From an uncultured Sulfitobacter sp. (GTDB lineage: Bacteria; Pseudomonadota; Alphaproteobacteria; Rhodobacterales; Rhodobacteraceae), in assembly GCA_937928635.1 (NCBI GenBank), contig CALFWM010000042.1, positions 1 to 36,611 on the forward strand: a stretch of 36,611 bases of DNA, given 5' to 3'. Shown piece by piece: positions 15,408 to 23,841 of this stretch. A model generated the notes under the pieces. It was not told the origin of the DNA and made no database searches. It saw only the letters and a list, made by a program, of their open reading frames with translations. Both the position numbers and the translations under genes were made by a program. Each line of letters opens with the position of its first letter. The stretch's first letter is position 1.

Positions 15408-16358
15408 ATGCCAGATAGCACATCCAAAACACCTCAGACGCCAAAGTCATTTCAGGCGATCATTCTTGCGCTGCAAAACTATTGGGCTGCCAAAGGCTGC
15501 GCCGTGTTGCAGCCCTATGACATGGAGGTGGGCGCAGGAACCTTTCACCCCGCCACCACGCTACGCTCTTTGGGCACGCAACCCTGGGCGGCCGCCTATG
15601 TGCAGCCCTCGCGCCGCCCCACCGATGGGCGCTATGGAGAAAACCCCAACCGCTTGCAGCACTATTATCAGTACCAGGTGCTGATCAAACCCAGCCCCCC
15701 GGATTTGCAGGCGCTGTATCTTGGTTCGCTTGAGGCGATCGGGATCAACATGGATCTTCATGACATTCGTTTTGTCGAAGACGACTGGGAATCGCCCACG
15801 CTGGGTGCCTGGGGTCTGGGCTGGGAAGTCTGGTGCGACGGTATGGAAGTCAGCCAGTTCACCTATTTTCAGCAGGTGGGCGGACATGACTGCCACCCTG
15901 TCAGCGGCGAGCTGACCTATGGCTTGGAGCGTCTGGCGATGTATGTGCTGGGCGTGGACCATGTGATGGACATGCCGTTCAACGATCCTGACGCGTTGAT
16001 CCCGCTGACCTATGCGGATGTGTTTAAACAGACCGAAGAAGAATTTGCGCGCTGGAATTTCGATACCGCCAACACCGACGTGCTGCTGCGCCAGTTTGAA
16101 GAGGCCGAAGCCCATTGCAAAGCCATCCTGGATCAACCTTTTGACGACCCCAAGACCGGCAAACGCATTATCATGGCCCACCCGGCCTATGACCAGTGTA
16201 TCAAGGCCTCCCATATGTTCAACCTGCTGGACGCGCGCGGCGTGATCTCTGTGACCGAACGCCAGGCCTACATTGGCCGCGTGCGCGCTTTGGCTAAAAT
16301 CTGCGCCGATGCCTTTGTGCAAACCCGCGCGGGCGGCTGGTCAGAGGACGCGGCGTGA
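15408..16358 (+). CDS. glyQ: Glycyl-tRNA synthetase alpha subunit
   Basis: GlyQ is the catalytic subunit of the bacterial alpha2beta2 glycyl-tRNA synthetase. The 316-residue length is typical, and hallmark segments are present: [68 protein letters not shown] and [19 protein letters not shown]. It is divergent from the pseudoprotease gene across 166 bases in which I see no clear promoter. Its stop overlaps the GTG start of the DUF6446 gene (GTGA, 16355-16358), so the two are probably coupled. glyS follows on the same strand. The identification is secure. Confidence 0.97.
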   Translation: MPDSTSKTPQTPKSFQAIILALQNYWAAKGCAVLQPYDMEVGAGTFHPATTLRSLGTQPWAAAYVQPSRRPTDGRYGENPNRLQHYYQYQVLIKPSPPDLQALYLGSLEAIGINMDLHDIRFVEDDWESPTLGAWGLGWEVWCDGMEVSQFTYFQQVGGHDCHPVSGELTYGLERLAMYVLGVDHVMDMPFNDPDALIPLTYADVFKQTEEEFARWNFDTANTDVLLRQFEEAEAHCKAILDQPFDDPKTGKRIIMAHPAYDQCIKASHMFNLLDARGVISVTERQAYIGRVRALAKICADAFVQTRAGGWSEDAA

Positions 16359-16870
16359 GCGGCAAAATCGTAGGGATACTGATCATGGTGATCGCTTTAG
16401 TGGCCGGGGCCGGCCTCTATTATTTGCAGGTTTACGGCTATTACGAACAGGTGGAAACGCAAGAGGTGCAATTGGTTTCCCTGACGTCGGAGCAACCTGA
16501 ACCCATCCCCACTGACGCCTTTCGTGGCATTGATGCGGAAAGTTCTCCGATCCGGTTCCGCGCCTGCTTTGAAACTGACCTTTCTCTTGCCTTGCTCACA
16601 GAAACCTATGTGTTGCTCGACGATCAAACCCCGCGCAACGCCCCCGACTGGTTTGACTGTTTTGACGCCGCCGCCTTGGGCGCAGAACTTGAGGCGGGCA
16701 CCGCCCTGCCGTTTCTGGGTCAGAAAAACGTGCGCTACGGCGTGGACCGCATTGTGGCCATCACGCAGGACGGGCGCGGGTATATCTGGCATGAACTGAA
16801 TGATTGCGGCGAAAAGGCTTATGACGGCACGATTGTGGGTGAGGAATGCCCACCGCTTCCAACCAACTGA
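16355..16870 (+). CDS. DUF6446-type membrane-anchored protein between glyQ and glyS
   Basis: This 171-residue protein has one N-terminal membrane helix (residues about 4-24, [20 protein letters not shown]) and a presumably periplasmic domain with four Cys residues, in [24 protein letters not shown] and GEECPP, which could form two disulfides. I believe it belongs to DUF6446, a family I associate with Rhodobacteraceae next to glycyl-tRNA synthetase genes; that is recall, not a search. The start is a GTG overlapping the glyQ stop. Its role is unknown, and an extracytoplasmic domain made from a synthetase operon is unexpected. glyS starts 227 bases further on, after a repeat array. Confidence 0.85.
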   Translation: MSGKIVGILIMVIALVAGAGLYYLQVYGYYEQVETQEVQLVSLTSEQPEPIPTDAFRGIDAESSPIRFRACFETDLSLALLTETYVLLDDQTPRNAPDWFDCFDAAALGAELEAGTALPFLGQKNVRYGVDRIVAITQDGRGYIWHELNDCGEKAYDGTIVGEECPPLPTN

Positions 16871-16910
16871 CCTGGCCTCCCTCTTTCTGGCCTTAACTCT
16901 TCCCGGGGGT

Positions 16911-17000
16911 TTGGGGGCTGGCCCCCAATGTACGCTTTGTTTGGGGGCTGGCCCCCAATGTAGGTTTCGTTTGGGGGCTGGCCCTCAATCTGGCGTTGGT
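16911..17000. repeat. Three tandem 30-base repeats, each a hairpin
   Basis: There are three exact 30-base periods starting at 16911, 16941 and 16971. Each begins TTGGGGGC-TG-GCCCCCAA, an 8-base-pair stem with a 2-base loop; the third copy has GCCCTCAA, which keeps a G-T pair. The rest of each unit varies. The array lies between the DUF6446 gene and glyS, ending 98 bases before the glyS start. It could lower readthrough into glyS or form a structured leader. Confidence 0.85.
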
Positions 17001-17097
17001 TTTGCCCGCCCCCGTCCTTTCCCGTGCAACAAGCGCTGGACCCCGCTGGCCCACAGGACTATCCAAGCGCAAACAGATTGACCCGATAGGTGATCCC

Positions 17098-19302
17098 GTG
17101 CCCGACCTGCTGATTGAACTCTTTTCCGAAGAAATCCCCGCCCGAATGCAACGCCGCGCAGCGGAGGATCTGCAAAAGCTGGTGACCAATGGTCTGGTGG
17201 AGGCGGGGCTGACCTATGCCCATGCGGCGGCATTTTCGACCCCGCGCCGCCTCACCCTTGCGCTGGAGGGCATGCTGGCGGCCAGCCCTGCGGTGACCGA
17301 AGAACGTAAAGGCCCCAAAGCGGATGCACCGGAAAAAGCCATCGAGGGGTTTCTGCGCGGCACAGGTTTGACCCGCGACCAATTGGAAGAACGCGAAACG
17401 CCAAAAGGCTCCATTCTGTTTGCCAAAATCGAAAAACCCGGTCGCCCTGCGGCGGACATCGTGGCGGAGGTGCTGGAACAGACCATTCGCAATTTCCCCT
17501 GGCCCAAAAGCATGCGCTGGGGGGCAGGGGCGCTGAAATGGGTGCGCCCGCTGCATGCCATCCTGGCCCTGATCACGACGGAGGAGGGGGCCGAGGTTGT
17601 CCCACTGAACGTCGATGGCATTACGGCGGGCAACACTACCTTTGGCCACCGTTTTCTGGCCCCCGACGCGATTACCGTAACTGGGTTTGAGGATTACGCC
17701 GCCAAGCTTTCCAAAGCCTTTGTTGTGCTGAACCCGGCGGATCGCGCGGAGACCATCTGGAATGACGCCACCAATCTGGCCTTTGCCCAGGGGTTGGAAG
17801 TTGTGGAAGATCAGGCGCTTCTGGCCGAAGTCTCAGGTCTGGTCGAATACCCCGTCACGCTGATGGGCACGATCGCGGATGACTTTCTGGACCTTCCCCC
17901 AGAGGTGTTGCAGACCTCCATGCGCGAGCATCAAAAGTTCTTTTCCGTGAAAAACCCCAAGACAGGCCGGATCGAGAAATTCATCACCGTGGCCAACCGC
18001 ACCACGGCGGACAATGGCGCGACAATTTTGGCAGGCAACGAAAAGGTGCTCAGCGCCCGTTTGGCGGATGCGAAGTTCTTTTGGGAGAATGACCTGCGGG
18101 TGGCCAAATCGGACATGAACACATGGGTGCAAGCGCTTGAAAACGTGACCTTTCACAACAAGCTGGGCACGCAGGCCGAGCTGATCGAGCGTATGGCGGT
18201 GCTGGCCCGCGAGTTGGCCCCGATGGTAGGGGCCGACCCGGATGAGGCCGAGACAGCCGCGCGTCTGGCCAAGGCGGACCTGAGCTCCGAAATGGTCTAT
18301 GAATTCCCTGACTTGCAAGGCCTGATGGGCAGCTACTACGCGCGCGCCGCGGGCCACAGCGATGCGGTCGCGCATGCGGCCAAAGAGCACTACGCCCCCT
18401 TGGGCCCGTCTGACGACGTGCCCACAGCCCCGGTCTCTGTCGCCGTGGCGCTGGCAGAAAAGATCGACAAGCTGACAGGCTTCTGGGCGATTGACGAAAA
18501 ACCAACCGGCAGCAAAGACCCCTTTGCGCTGCGGAGGGCGGCCTTAGGCGTCATTCGGACTCTGGTTGAAAACGACATAAACTTAGCCATCGAAAGAACT
18601 TTATGGAGTTCAGAAGCTCGCATCACTGAAAGTATCGGGGATTTATACAACATGCGAGAAGAAGCTGCCCAAAAACGCTTTGAAGATGAGACCGATTTGA
18701 AGATTTCCGAAGTTCAAAACCCGATGGATGAGGCGCTTGCAAACGTGACGGTCACGACTGACATTCCAATGCCCAGACATGAGGTGGTTTCCTTCCTCCA
18801 CGACCGCCTCAAAGTCTACCTAAAGGACCAAGGCGTCCGTCACGACATCATCGACGCCTGCATCGCGATGGAGGGCAACGACGACCTCACCCTCCTTGTC
18901 AAACGCGCCAAAGCCCTCTCCGAGACCCTCTCCACAGACGACGGCGAAAACCTGATCCAGGGCTTCAAACGTGCCAACAACATCCTCACTCAAGCCGAGG
19001 AGGCAGATGGCGTTGAATATTCCTACGGCGCGGATGTGAAATACGCGGAAACGGACGAAGAACGCGCGCTGTTCGCAGCACTCGATACCGCAGAGGCCCA
19101 GATCACGCCCGCCATGCAAACACAGGATTTCACCACCGCCATGGCCGCTATGGCCACCCTGCGCGGGCCGATTGATGCGTTTTTTGAGGCGGTGCAGGTG
19201 AATTCGGACAATGGCACCGTGCGGCGCAATCGTTTGAACCTGCTCAGCCGGATCAGGCAGATTTGTATCTCTGTTGCGGACCTGACCAAGATTGAAGGCT
19301 AG
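17098..19302 (+). CDS. glyS: Glycyl-tRNA synthetase beta subunit
   Basis: GlyS contributes the tRNA-recognition part of the alpha2beta2 synthetase. The 734-residue protein has PDLLIELFSEEIPARMQ at the start, WPKSMRWG, EYPVTLMG, LPPEVLQTSMREHQKFF and a C-terminal anticodon-binding end (LNLLSRIRQICISVADL). I chose the GTG at 17098 because AGGTGA precedes it by a few bases and the family begins here; the frame is open to 16996, but that part is repeat-derived. Residues about 480-560 (DNA 18541-18760) are AT-rich with codons such as TTA and AGA that are rare in the neighbours, and they correspond to a variable region. No frameshift is seen. The identification is secure. Confidence 0.96.
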   Translation: MPDLLIELFSEEIPARMQRRAAEDLQKLVTNGLVEAGLTYAHAAAFSTPRRLTLALEGMLAASPAVTEERKGPKADAPEKAIEGFLRGTGLTRDQLEERETPKGSILFAKIEKPGRPAADIVAEVLEQTIRNFPWPKSMRWGAGALKWVRPLHAILALITTEEGAEVVPLNVDGITAGNTTFGHRFLAPDAITVTGFEDYAAKLSKAFVVLNPADRAETIWNDATNLAFAQGLEVVEDQALLAEVSGLVEYPVTLMGTIADDFLDLPPEVLQTSMREHQKFFSVKNPKTGRIEKFITVANRTTADNGATILAGNEKVLSARLADAKFFWENDLRVAKSDMNTWVQALENVTFHNKLGTQAELIERMAVLARELAPMVGADPDEAETAARLAKADLSSEMVYEFPDLQGLMGSYYARAAGHSDAVAHAAKEHYAPLGPSDDVPTAPVSVAVALAEKIDKLTGFWAIDEKPTGSKDPFALRRAALGVIRTLVENDINLAIERTLWSSEARITESIGDLYNMREEAAQKRFEDETDLKISEVQNPMDEALANVTVTTDIPMPRHEVVSFLHDRLKVYLKDQGVRHDIIDACIAMEGNDDLTLLVKRAKALSETLSTDDGENLIQGFKRANNILTQAEEADGVEYSYGADVKYAETDEERALFAALDTAEAQITPAMQTQDFTTAMAAMATLRGPIDAFFEAVQVNSDNGTVRRNRLNLLSRIRQICISVADLTKIEG

Positions 19303-19312
19303 GGCAAAAATG

Positions 19313-19335
19313 GCGGTGGCCCGACGGGCCACCGC
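19313..19335. terminator. Hairpin after glyS
   Basis: GCGGTGGCCCG-A-CGGGCCACCGC is an 11-base-pair perfect stem starting 11 bases after the glyS stop. No T run follows on the plus strand, so it may work as an mRNA 3'-end structure or a factor-assisted terminator. The rest of the gap up to 19492 shows nothing else I can name. Confidence 0.5.
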
Positions 19336-19492
19336 AGGTTCAACGGGCCTCACTTGCCTGTCGCGCCTCAATGCATGAACCCGTACCTGCGGCTGTGCCA
19401 TAGATTTCTGCACGCACAGGCAGATGATGCCCCCCGTTAACCATTCCGGACCCTGACCCAACAGCACCCTTGCCAGAAGGGTTTATCAGCCT

Positions 19493-22060
19493 ATGCTGCA
19501 CCTGAAACCAAAAGGTGCTGCGGTGCAGAATAATCCACATACAACGCTGGTCACACAGAGTGCCCCCATCGCGGGCGACACCCATGGGGGGCGCGCGAAA
19601 TGTCTCCAACGTCTGGTGCGGCTTGATCTGCCCGTGCCGCGCACGGTGGCGCTGTCCTTTGAGGCGGTACAGGCGATTGCGGCGGGCAATCTGCCTGACA
19701 TCCGCGCGGTGGTGGATCAGTTTGACAGTGCCGTGCTGCTGTGTGTGCGTCCCTCCTCGCAGGACCCCGATTGGGGAGGCCCCGGCGCGGTGTTGAACAT
19801 CGGTTTGAATGACGCGCGCCTTGATGGCTTTTGCGCGGCGATGGGTGAGGGGCCTGCAACAGCCCTTTATACACGCTTTGTACAAGGCTACGCGGTGCAG
19901 GTTGCGCGGCTTGACCCGGATATGTTTGATCACATTGAGGGCGAAGGGCGCGCAGCCCTTGAAAGTTCGCTGCATGCTTATGAAGCGGAGATGGAGGAAG
20001 CATTTCCCCAAGACCCCGCCGTGCAACTGGGCGGCGTTCTGGGCTCCATGGCGCGGGCCTGGGATGGCACATCCGCGCGCCTGTTGCGGCAGGCCAAAGG
20101 CGCGCCTGCGGATGCCGGTCTGGGGTTGGTGGTGCAGGAAATGGCCTTTGGCGTGGGCAAGGGGCACTCGGGTTCTGGCGTGTTGCAGCTGGTGGATTCC
20201 GATACCGGTCTGCCACAGATCACCGGACGCTACCTGCCCCAATCCCAGGGGCGCGATGCGCTCGCCGGGGATGCAGATGCAGAGTATCTGACCAAAGACC
20301 CGCGTGGTCCGTCGCTGGAGGAACACCTGCCGGACCTTTTTGCCGAGTTGCAAACCCATGCGCGGCTCATGCGTCACCGGCTGCGCGAGGAAATGCAGGT
20401 TGAATTTGTGATACAGGATGAGCGGTTGCACATTCTGGATGGGGTGCGTGTGGCGCGCTCCTCTCAGGCGGCGGTGCGCGTTGCGGTGGCGCTTGCCAAT
20501 GACAAGATCATCACGCGCCAGGAGGCGTTGATGCGCATTCCGCCGCGCACCTTGTCAGAACTGTTGCACCGACAAATTGACGTAAGCGCCACGCGGGACG
20601 TGATCGGGCAGGGCATTGCCGCCAGCCCCGGTGCGGCCACAGGGCGGATCGTGTTTTCCGCCACAGATGCGCAGGCCGGCGCGGCGCGCGGCGAACCCTG
20701 CATTCTGGTGCGGCGCGAAACCTCGCCGGAGGATATTCGCGGCATGCACGCCGCCCATGGCGTGTTGACGGAACGGGGTGGCATCACCAGCCATGCGGCG
20801 GTGATTGGCCGGGGGCTGGGCCTGCCCTGCGTTGTGGGGGTGTCGAACCTGAACTTTAATCTCAAGAAAATGCAACTGACCGCACCCGATGGCCGGGTAT
20901 TTGTTGCGGGTGATGAAATCACCGTTGATGGCACCTCTGGCCAGATTTTGGCCGGTGCGGCAAAAATGCGTGAGGCCGCGCTTGATGATACCTTTACCAG
21001 TCTGATGGACTGGGCCGAAGACGCGGCGGACATTGATGTGCGGGCAAATGCCGATACGCCTGCTGATGCGCAGACCGCACGCAACTTTAACGCGCATGGC
21101 ATCGGGTTGTGCCGTACCGAACATATGTTTTTTGAACCGGGCCGCCTGACGGTGATGCGTGAAATGATCTTTGCTGAAACCGGTGAGGACCGGCGTGCCG
21201 TGCTGGAACGCCTGCTGCCGATGCAGCGCGATGACTTCACCCAGCTTTTTAAGATCATGGAGGGCAAGCCGGTGTGTATTCGTCTGTTTGACCCGCCCCT
21301 GCACGAGTTTTTGCCCACCACCAAGGTTGGCCAGCGTGAACTGGCCGATGCGCTGGGATTGCCGCTGTCAGATGTGACGCGCCGCATCGAAGGGTTAAGC
21401 GAGTACAACCCCATGCTGGGCATGCGCGGTGTGCGCCTGGGCATTACCGTGCCGGAAATTTACGAAATGCAGGCCCGTGCGATTTTTGAAGCCACGCTCG
21501 AAGTTAGCCGCGCCGGCGCAACTGTGGTGCCCGAGGTGATGATCCCGCTGGTCACAGCACGGCGCGAGGTTGAAATGGTCAAGGCGTCCATCGACGCGGT
21601 CGCGGCTGCGGTGCGTTCGGAACAGGATGCCGATTTTGATTTTCGCCTTGGCGTGATGGTCGAAACCCCACGCGGGGCACTGCGGGCGGGCGAATTTGCA
21701 CCCAATTGTGCCTTTCTCAGCTTTGGCACCAATGATCTGACCCAGATGACCTATGGTCTCTCGCGCGATGACGCGGGGCGCTTTATGTCAAACTATGTGC
21801 AACAGGGTGTCTACCCCGAGGACCCCTTTCACATGCTCGACAAAGAGGGTGTTGGAGAGTTGCTGAAACTGGGTGCGCAACGGGGGCGCGCAGCACAACC
21901 TGAGGTTACATTGTCGATCTGCGGAGAGCATGGCGGCGACCCCGAATCAATCGCATTTTGCCGAGATGTGGGCTTTGACTACGTTTCCTGCTCCCCATTT
22001 CGCGTTCCGGTTGCAAGATTGGCCGCCGCCCAGCTCGCCATCGCCCACCAGATTGAGTAG
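19493..22060 (+). CDS. PEP-utilising dikinase, pyruvate phosphate dikinase-like
   Basis: This 855-residue protein has the domain order of pyruvate phosphate dikinase. The central phosphohistidine domain reads GGITSHAAVIGRGLGLPCVVG, with the catalytic His at 434. The C-terminal PEP/pyruvate barrel has GLCRTEHMF, LGMRGVRLGI and SICGEHGGDPESI with the catalytic Cys at 810. The N-terminal ATP-grasp part is recognisable but divergent: GGKGANL of canonical enzymes is GGRAKCL here, and the glycine-rich loop reads GVGKGHSGSG. AGAAGG lies 12 bases before the ATG. It would interconvert PEP and pyruvate with ATP if the ATP domain works. A PEP synthase-like or regulatory role is possible. glyS upstream is 190 bases away behind a hairpin. 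Confidence 0.85.
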   Translation: MLHLKPKGAAVQNNPHTTLVTQSAPIAGDTHGGRAKCLQRLVRLDLPVPRTVALSFEAVQAIAAGNLPDIRAVVDQFDSAVLLCVRPSSQDPDWGGPGAVLNIGLNDARLDGFCAAMGEGPATALYTRFVQGYAVQVARLDPDMFDHIEGEGRAALESSLHAYEAEMEEAFPQDPAVQLGGVLGSMARAWDGTSARLLRQAKGAPADAGLGLVVQEMAFGVGKGHSGSGVLQLVDSDTGLPQITGRYLPQSQGRDALAGDADAEYLTKDPRGPSLEEHLPDLFAELQTHARLMRHRLREEMQVEFVIQDERLHILDGVRVARSSQAAVRVAVALANDKIITRQEALMRIPPRTLSELLHRQIDVSATRDVIGQGIAASPGAATGRIVFSATDAQAGAARGEPCILVRRETSPEDIRGMHAAHGVLTERGGITSHAAVIGRGLGLPCVVGVSNLNFNLKKMQLTAPDGRVFVAGDEITVDGTSGQILAGAAKMREAALDDTFTSLMDWAEDAADIDVRANADTPADAQTARNFNAHGIGLCRTEHMFFEPGRLTVMREMIFAETGEDRRAVLERLLPMQRDDFTQLFKIMEGKPVCIRLFDPPLHEFLPTTKVGQRELADALGLPLSDVTRRIEGLSEYNPMLGMRGVRLGITVPEIYEMQARAIFEATLEVSRAGATVVPEVMIPLVTARREVEMVKASIDAVAAAVRSEQDADFDFRLGVMVETPRGALRAGEFAPNCAFLSFGTNDLTQMTYGLSRDDAGRFMSNYVQQGVYPEDPFHMLDKEGVGELLKLGAQRGRAAQPEVTLSICGEHGGDPESIAFCRDVGFDYVSCSPFRVPVARLAAAQLAIAHQIE

Positions 22061-22190
22061 CCCCCCCACCGGCGTCCCCAAGGGATTGCGGGCATGTGTA
22101 GAGCGCTGTGGAAAAATCCGCGCAGAGCTTTACGCAGCAACGCCTTTTGGGTAACCGATTCTAAACCAAATTAGTCTGGGGGGACATGTT

Positions 22191-22814
22191 ATGCGTTGGT
22201 TTCAAACAGCATTTTTTGTGGTTGCTCTGGGAACGCAAGCTACTTTTCCAAGTACGGCCAGCGCAAATTCATTCAAAGCACAAGAACTTGCACGCATCGA
22301 GGCCTTTGGCCTTTCGGGGGCAGGCAAGTCGCGTCTGAAGACCTTGGTGGCGGCACCCAAAGCCCCAAAAAGCAAGGTTCAATTCACCCGCAAATGGGTT
22401 GACGCCCAGCCCAAGGCGACGGGATCAGCGCAATGGCGTTGTCTGGCCGAAGCGCTTTACTTCGAGGCGCGTGGCGAAACGGTCAAAGGTCAATTTGCCG
22501 TGGCAGAGGTGATTCAGAACCGGGTCAAAAGCAGTCGTTTTCCCGGCTCTTATTGTGGGGTGATCCATCAGGGCACCGGCAAGAAATACAGATGCCAGTT
22601 TACCTACACCTGTGATGGTTATGCCGAAGTAATCCGTGAGCCGGGTGCCTTTGTGCGGGTTGGCAAAGTGGCGCGTGCGATGATGGATCAGCGCGCACCC
22701 GCCGTGACCAACGGCGCGACGCACTACCACACAACCGCTGTCCGCCCGCGCTGGAGCCGTGTCTACAAACGCACCACAAGGATTGGCGTGCATTTGTTCT
22801 ACCGCCAACGGTAA
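22191..22814 (+). CDS. SleB-type cell wall hydrolase (Hydrolase_2)
   Basis: This 207-residue exported protein has a signal peptide (about residues 1-26, ending STASA) and a C-terminal Hydrolase_2/SleB domain from about residue 80: CLAEALYFEARGE with the presumed catalytic Glu, AVAEVIQNRVKSSRFPG, CGVIHQ, CQFTYTCDG, and TNGATHYHTTAVRPRW. The family cleaves peptidoglycan glycan strands, as in spore-cortex enzymes; in this non-sporulating lineage it is expected to remodel the wall or help insert envelope machines. A GGGGGGAC stretch precedes the ATG at 22191. It follows the dikinase gene by 130 bases, and I see no functional link between them. Confidence 0.9.
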   Translation: MRWFQTAFFVVALGTQATFPSTASANSFKAQELARIEAFGLSGAGKSRLKTLVAAPKAPKSKVQFTRKWVDAQPKATGSAQWRCLAEALYFEARGETVKGQFAVAEVIQNRVKSSRFPGSYCGVIHQGTGKKYRCQFTYTCDGYAEVIREPGAFVRVGKVARAMMDQRAPAVTNGATHYHTTAVRPRWSRVYKRTTRIGVHLFYRQR

Positions 22815-22863
22815 TCCAAAACCAACCGAAGCGCTGGAATGCGTCTTGTGTGACTGCTAAGGA

Positions 22864-22900
22864 GCGTCAGGCGCGCCCGGTGGGGCGCGCCGCCAGACGC
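22864..22900. other. GC-rich two-part hairpin before folB
   Basis: GGCGCGCCC-GGTG-GGGCGCGCC (22870-22891) is nested within GCGTC (22864-22868) pairing with GACGC (22896-22900). It lies 50 bases after the hydrolase stop and 17 bases before the preferred folB start. It could end the upstream transcript, though without a T run, or be a leader structure of the folB operon. Confidence 0.5.
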
Positions 22901-22917
22901 CACAAATGAGCCACAAG

Positions 22918-23841
22918 ATGTCAGATGATGTTCGCCTCGCCTTTGCGCATCCGTCAGAACGAGCGGACGCCATGACCACCGGCGCGCCACTTGACCGTAT
23001 TTCGCTGCGCGATCACATCGTTGAGGTCGAGATTGGTGCCTTTCAGGCCGAACGGGGCGTGACCCAGCGGATCAGTTTCAATGTGGTGGTTGAGGTGCAG
23101 CCGCTCACCGGGCCGATTGATGACGATGTGGATCGGATCCTGAGTTATGACCGTGTGACAGAAGCCATTGCCGCCGCACTGGCTGTGGAACGGCTGGCGC
23201 TGCTGGAAACCCTCGCAGAACGGGTCGCAGAGCGGATTTTGCTTGAACCTCAGGCCGTGCGGGCCTTTGTGCGGATCGAAAAACTGGATCGCGGACCGGG
23301 GGCCCTGGGCGTGGAAATCGTGCGTGCGCGCGAGACCACGCCAATGAGCGAGGTCGAACAGGAAAACGCGCCGCAGCCGGAGATTGTCTATCTGGGCAAT
23401 GAGGCCATTGCCTCCCCGTATCTCAAAGGGTGGCTGGATCAGCTGGAAGGGTTGGGCCGTCCGCTGATCCTTTGTGTGGGGGCCGCAGATGTGCCCGCTC
23501 CGCAGGTCGGCCACCCCATGGCGCAGCGGCGCGTTGATCTGCTTGCGATCGAGCAAAACGCCTGGACCCTGGCCGCGCGCGACGGGCGCTGCGTGGTGGT
23601 GGCCACCCGGACGGAGCTGGATTGGGCCATGAAAAACGGCCAGACCAGCGTTTGGGCCCCGTCAAAGATCGTGCTGGATGCGGTTGATACCCCCTCCGCC
23701 CAGCCCAATGATGCGGTGGCCTTGGCCGCGTGGTTTGCCCGAACCTGTGAGGCGCAGGACATGTTGGTGATTGGGGCCACTTTGCCAACACATTCAGACG
23801 TGCCACTGCGCGCCATCCCGGCGGATCAGGCCGCATTATGA
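22918..23841 (+). CDS. folB: Dihydroneopterin aldolase fused to an unknown C-terminal domain
   Basis: Residues about 25-140 are dihydroneopterin aldolase, which converts 7,8-dihydroneopterin to 6-hydroxymethyl-dihydropterin in folate synthesis. Visible active-site features are the Glu in GAFQAERGVTQR, the Tyr in ILSYDRVTEAI, LLETLAERVAERIL and the Lys in VRIEKLDRGPGALGVEIVR. A further 150 residues or so follow that are not part of the usual 120-residue enzyme and that I do not recognise; they contain short hydrophobic strands (RPLILCVGAADV, RCVVVATRTELDWAM, DMLVIGATLPTH). ATGs at 22906 and 22918 are both possible; neither has a good ribosome site, and 22906 is only 5 bases from a hairpin. The stop overlaps the folP start. 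Confidence 0.88.
   Translation: MSDDVRLAFAHPSERADAMTTGAPLDRISLRDHIVEVEIGAFQAERGVTQRISFNVVVEVQPLTGPIDDDVDRILSYDRVTEAIAAALAVERLALLETLAERVAERILLEPQAVRAFVRIEKLDRGPGALGVEIVRARETTPMSEVEQENAPQPEIVYLGNEAIASPYLKGWLDQLEGLGRPLILCVGAADVPAPQVGHPMAQRRVDLLAIEQNAWTLAARDGRCVVVATRTELDWAMKNGQTSVWAPSKIVLDAVDTPSAQPNDAVALAAWFARTCEAQDMLVIGATLPTHSDVPLRAIPADQAAL

Noticed and set aside
16911..17000. Possible CRISPR-like array of 30-base repeats
   Set aside because: The units are directly adjacent with no spacers, there are only three, and no cas gene is nearby. Each unit is a hairpin, so a structural repeat fits better.
16800..17081. 93-codon frame crossing the 30-base repeats, with decapeptide repeats LGAGPQ...
   Set aside because: The periodicity comes from the DNA repeat (30 is a multiple of 3), it overlaps the DUF6446 gene, and there is no ribosome site or protein-like composition.
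20464..21444. 326-codon open frame antisense to the dikinase gene
   Set aside because: Its sequence is Arg/Ser/Pro-rich with no motif, and the sense strand has a complete conserved enzyme. Long antisense frames are common in G+C-rich genes.
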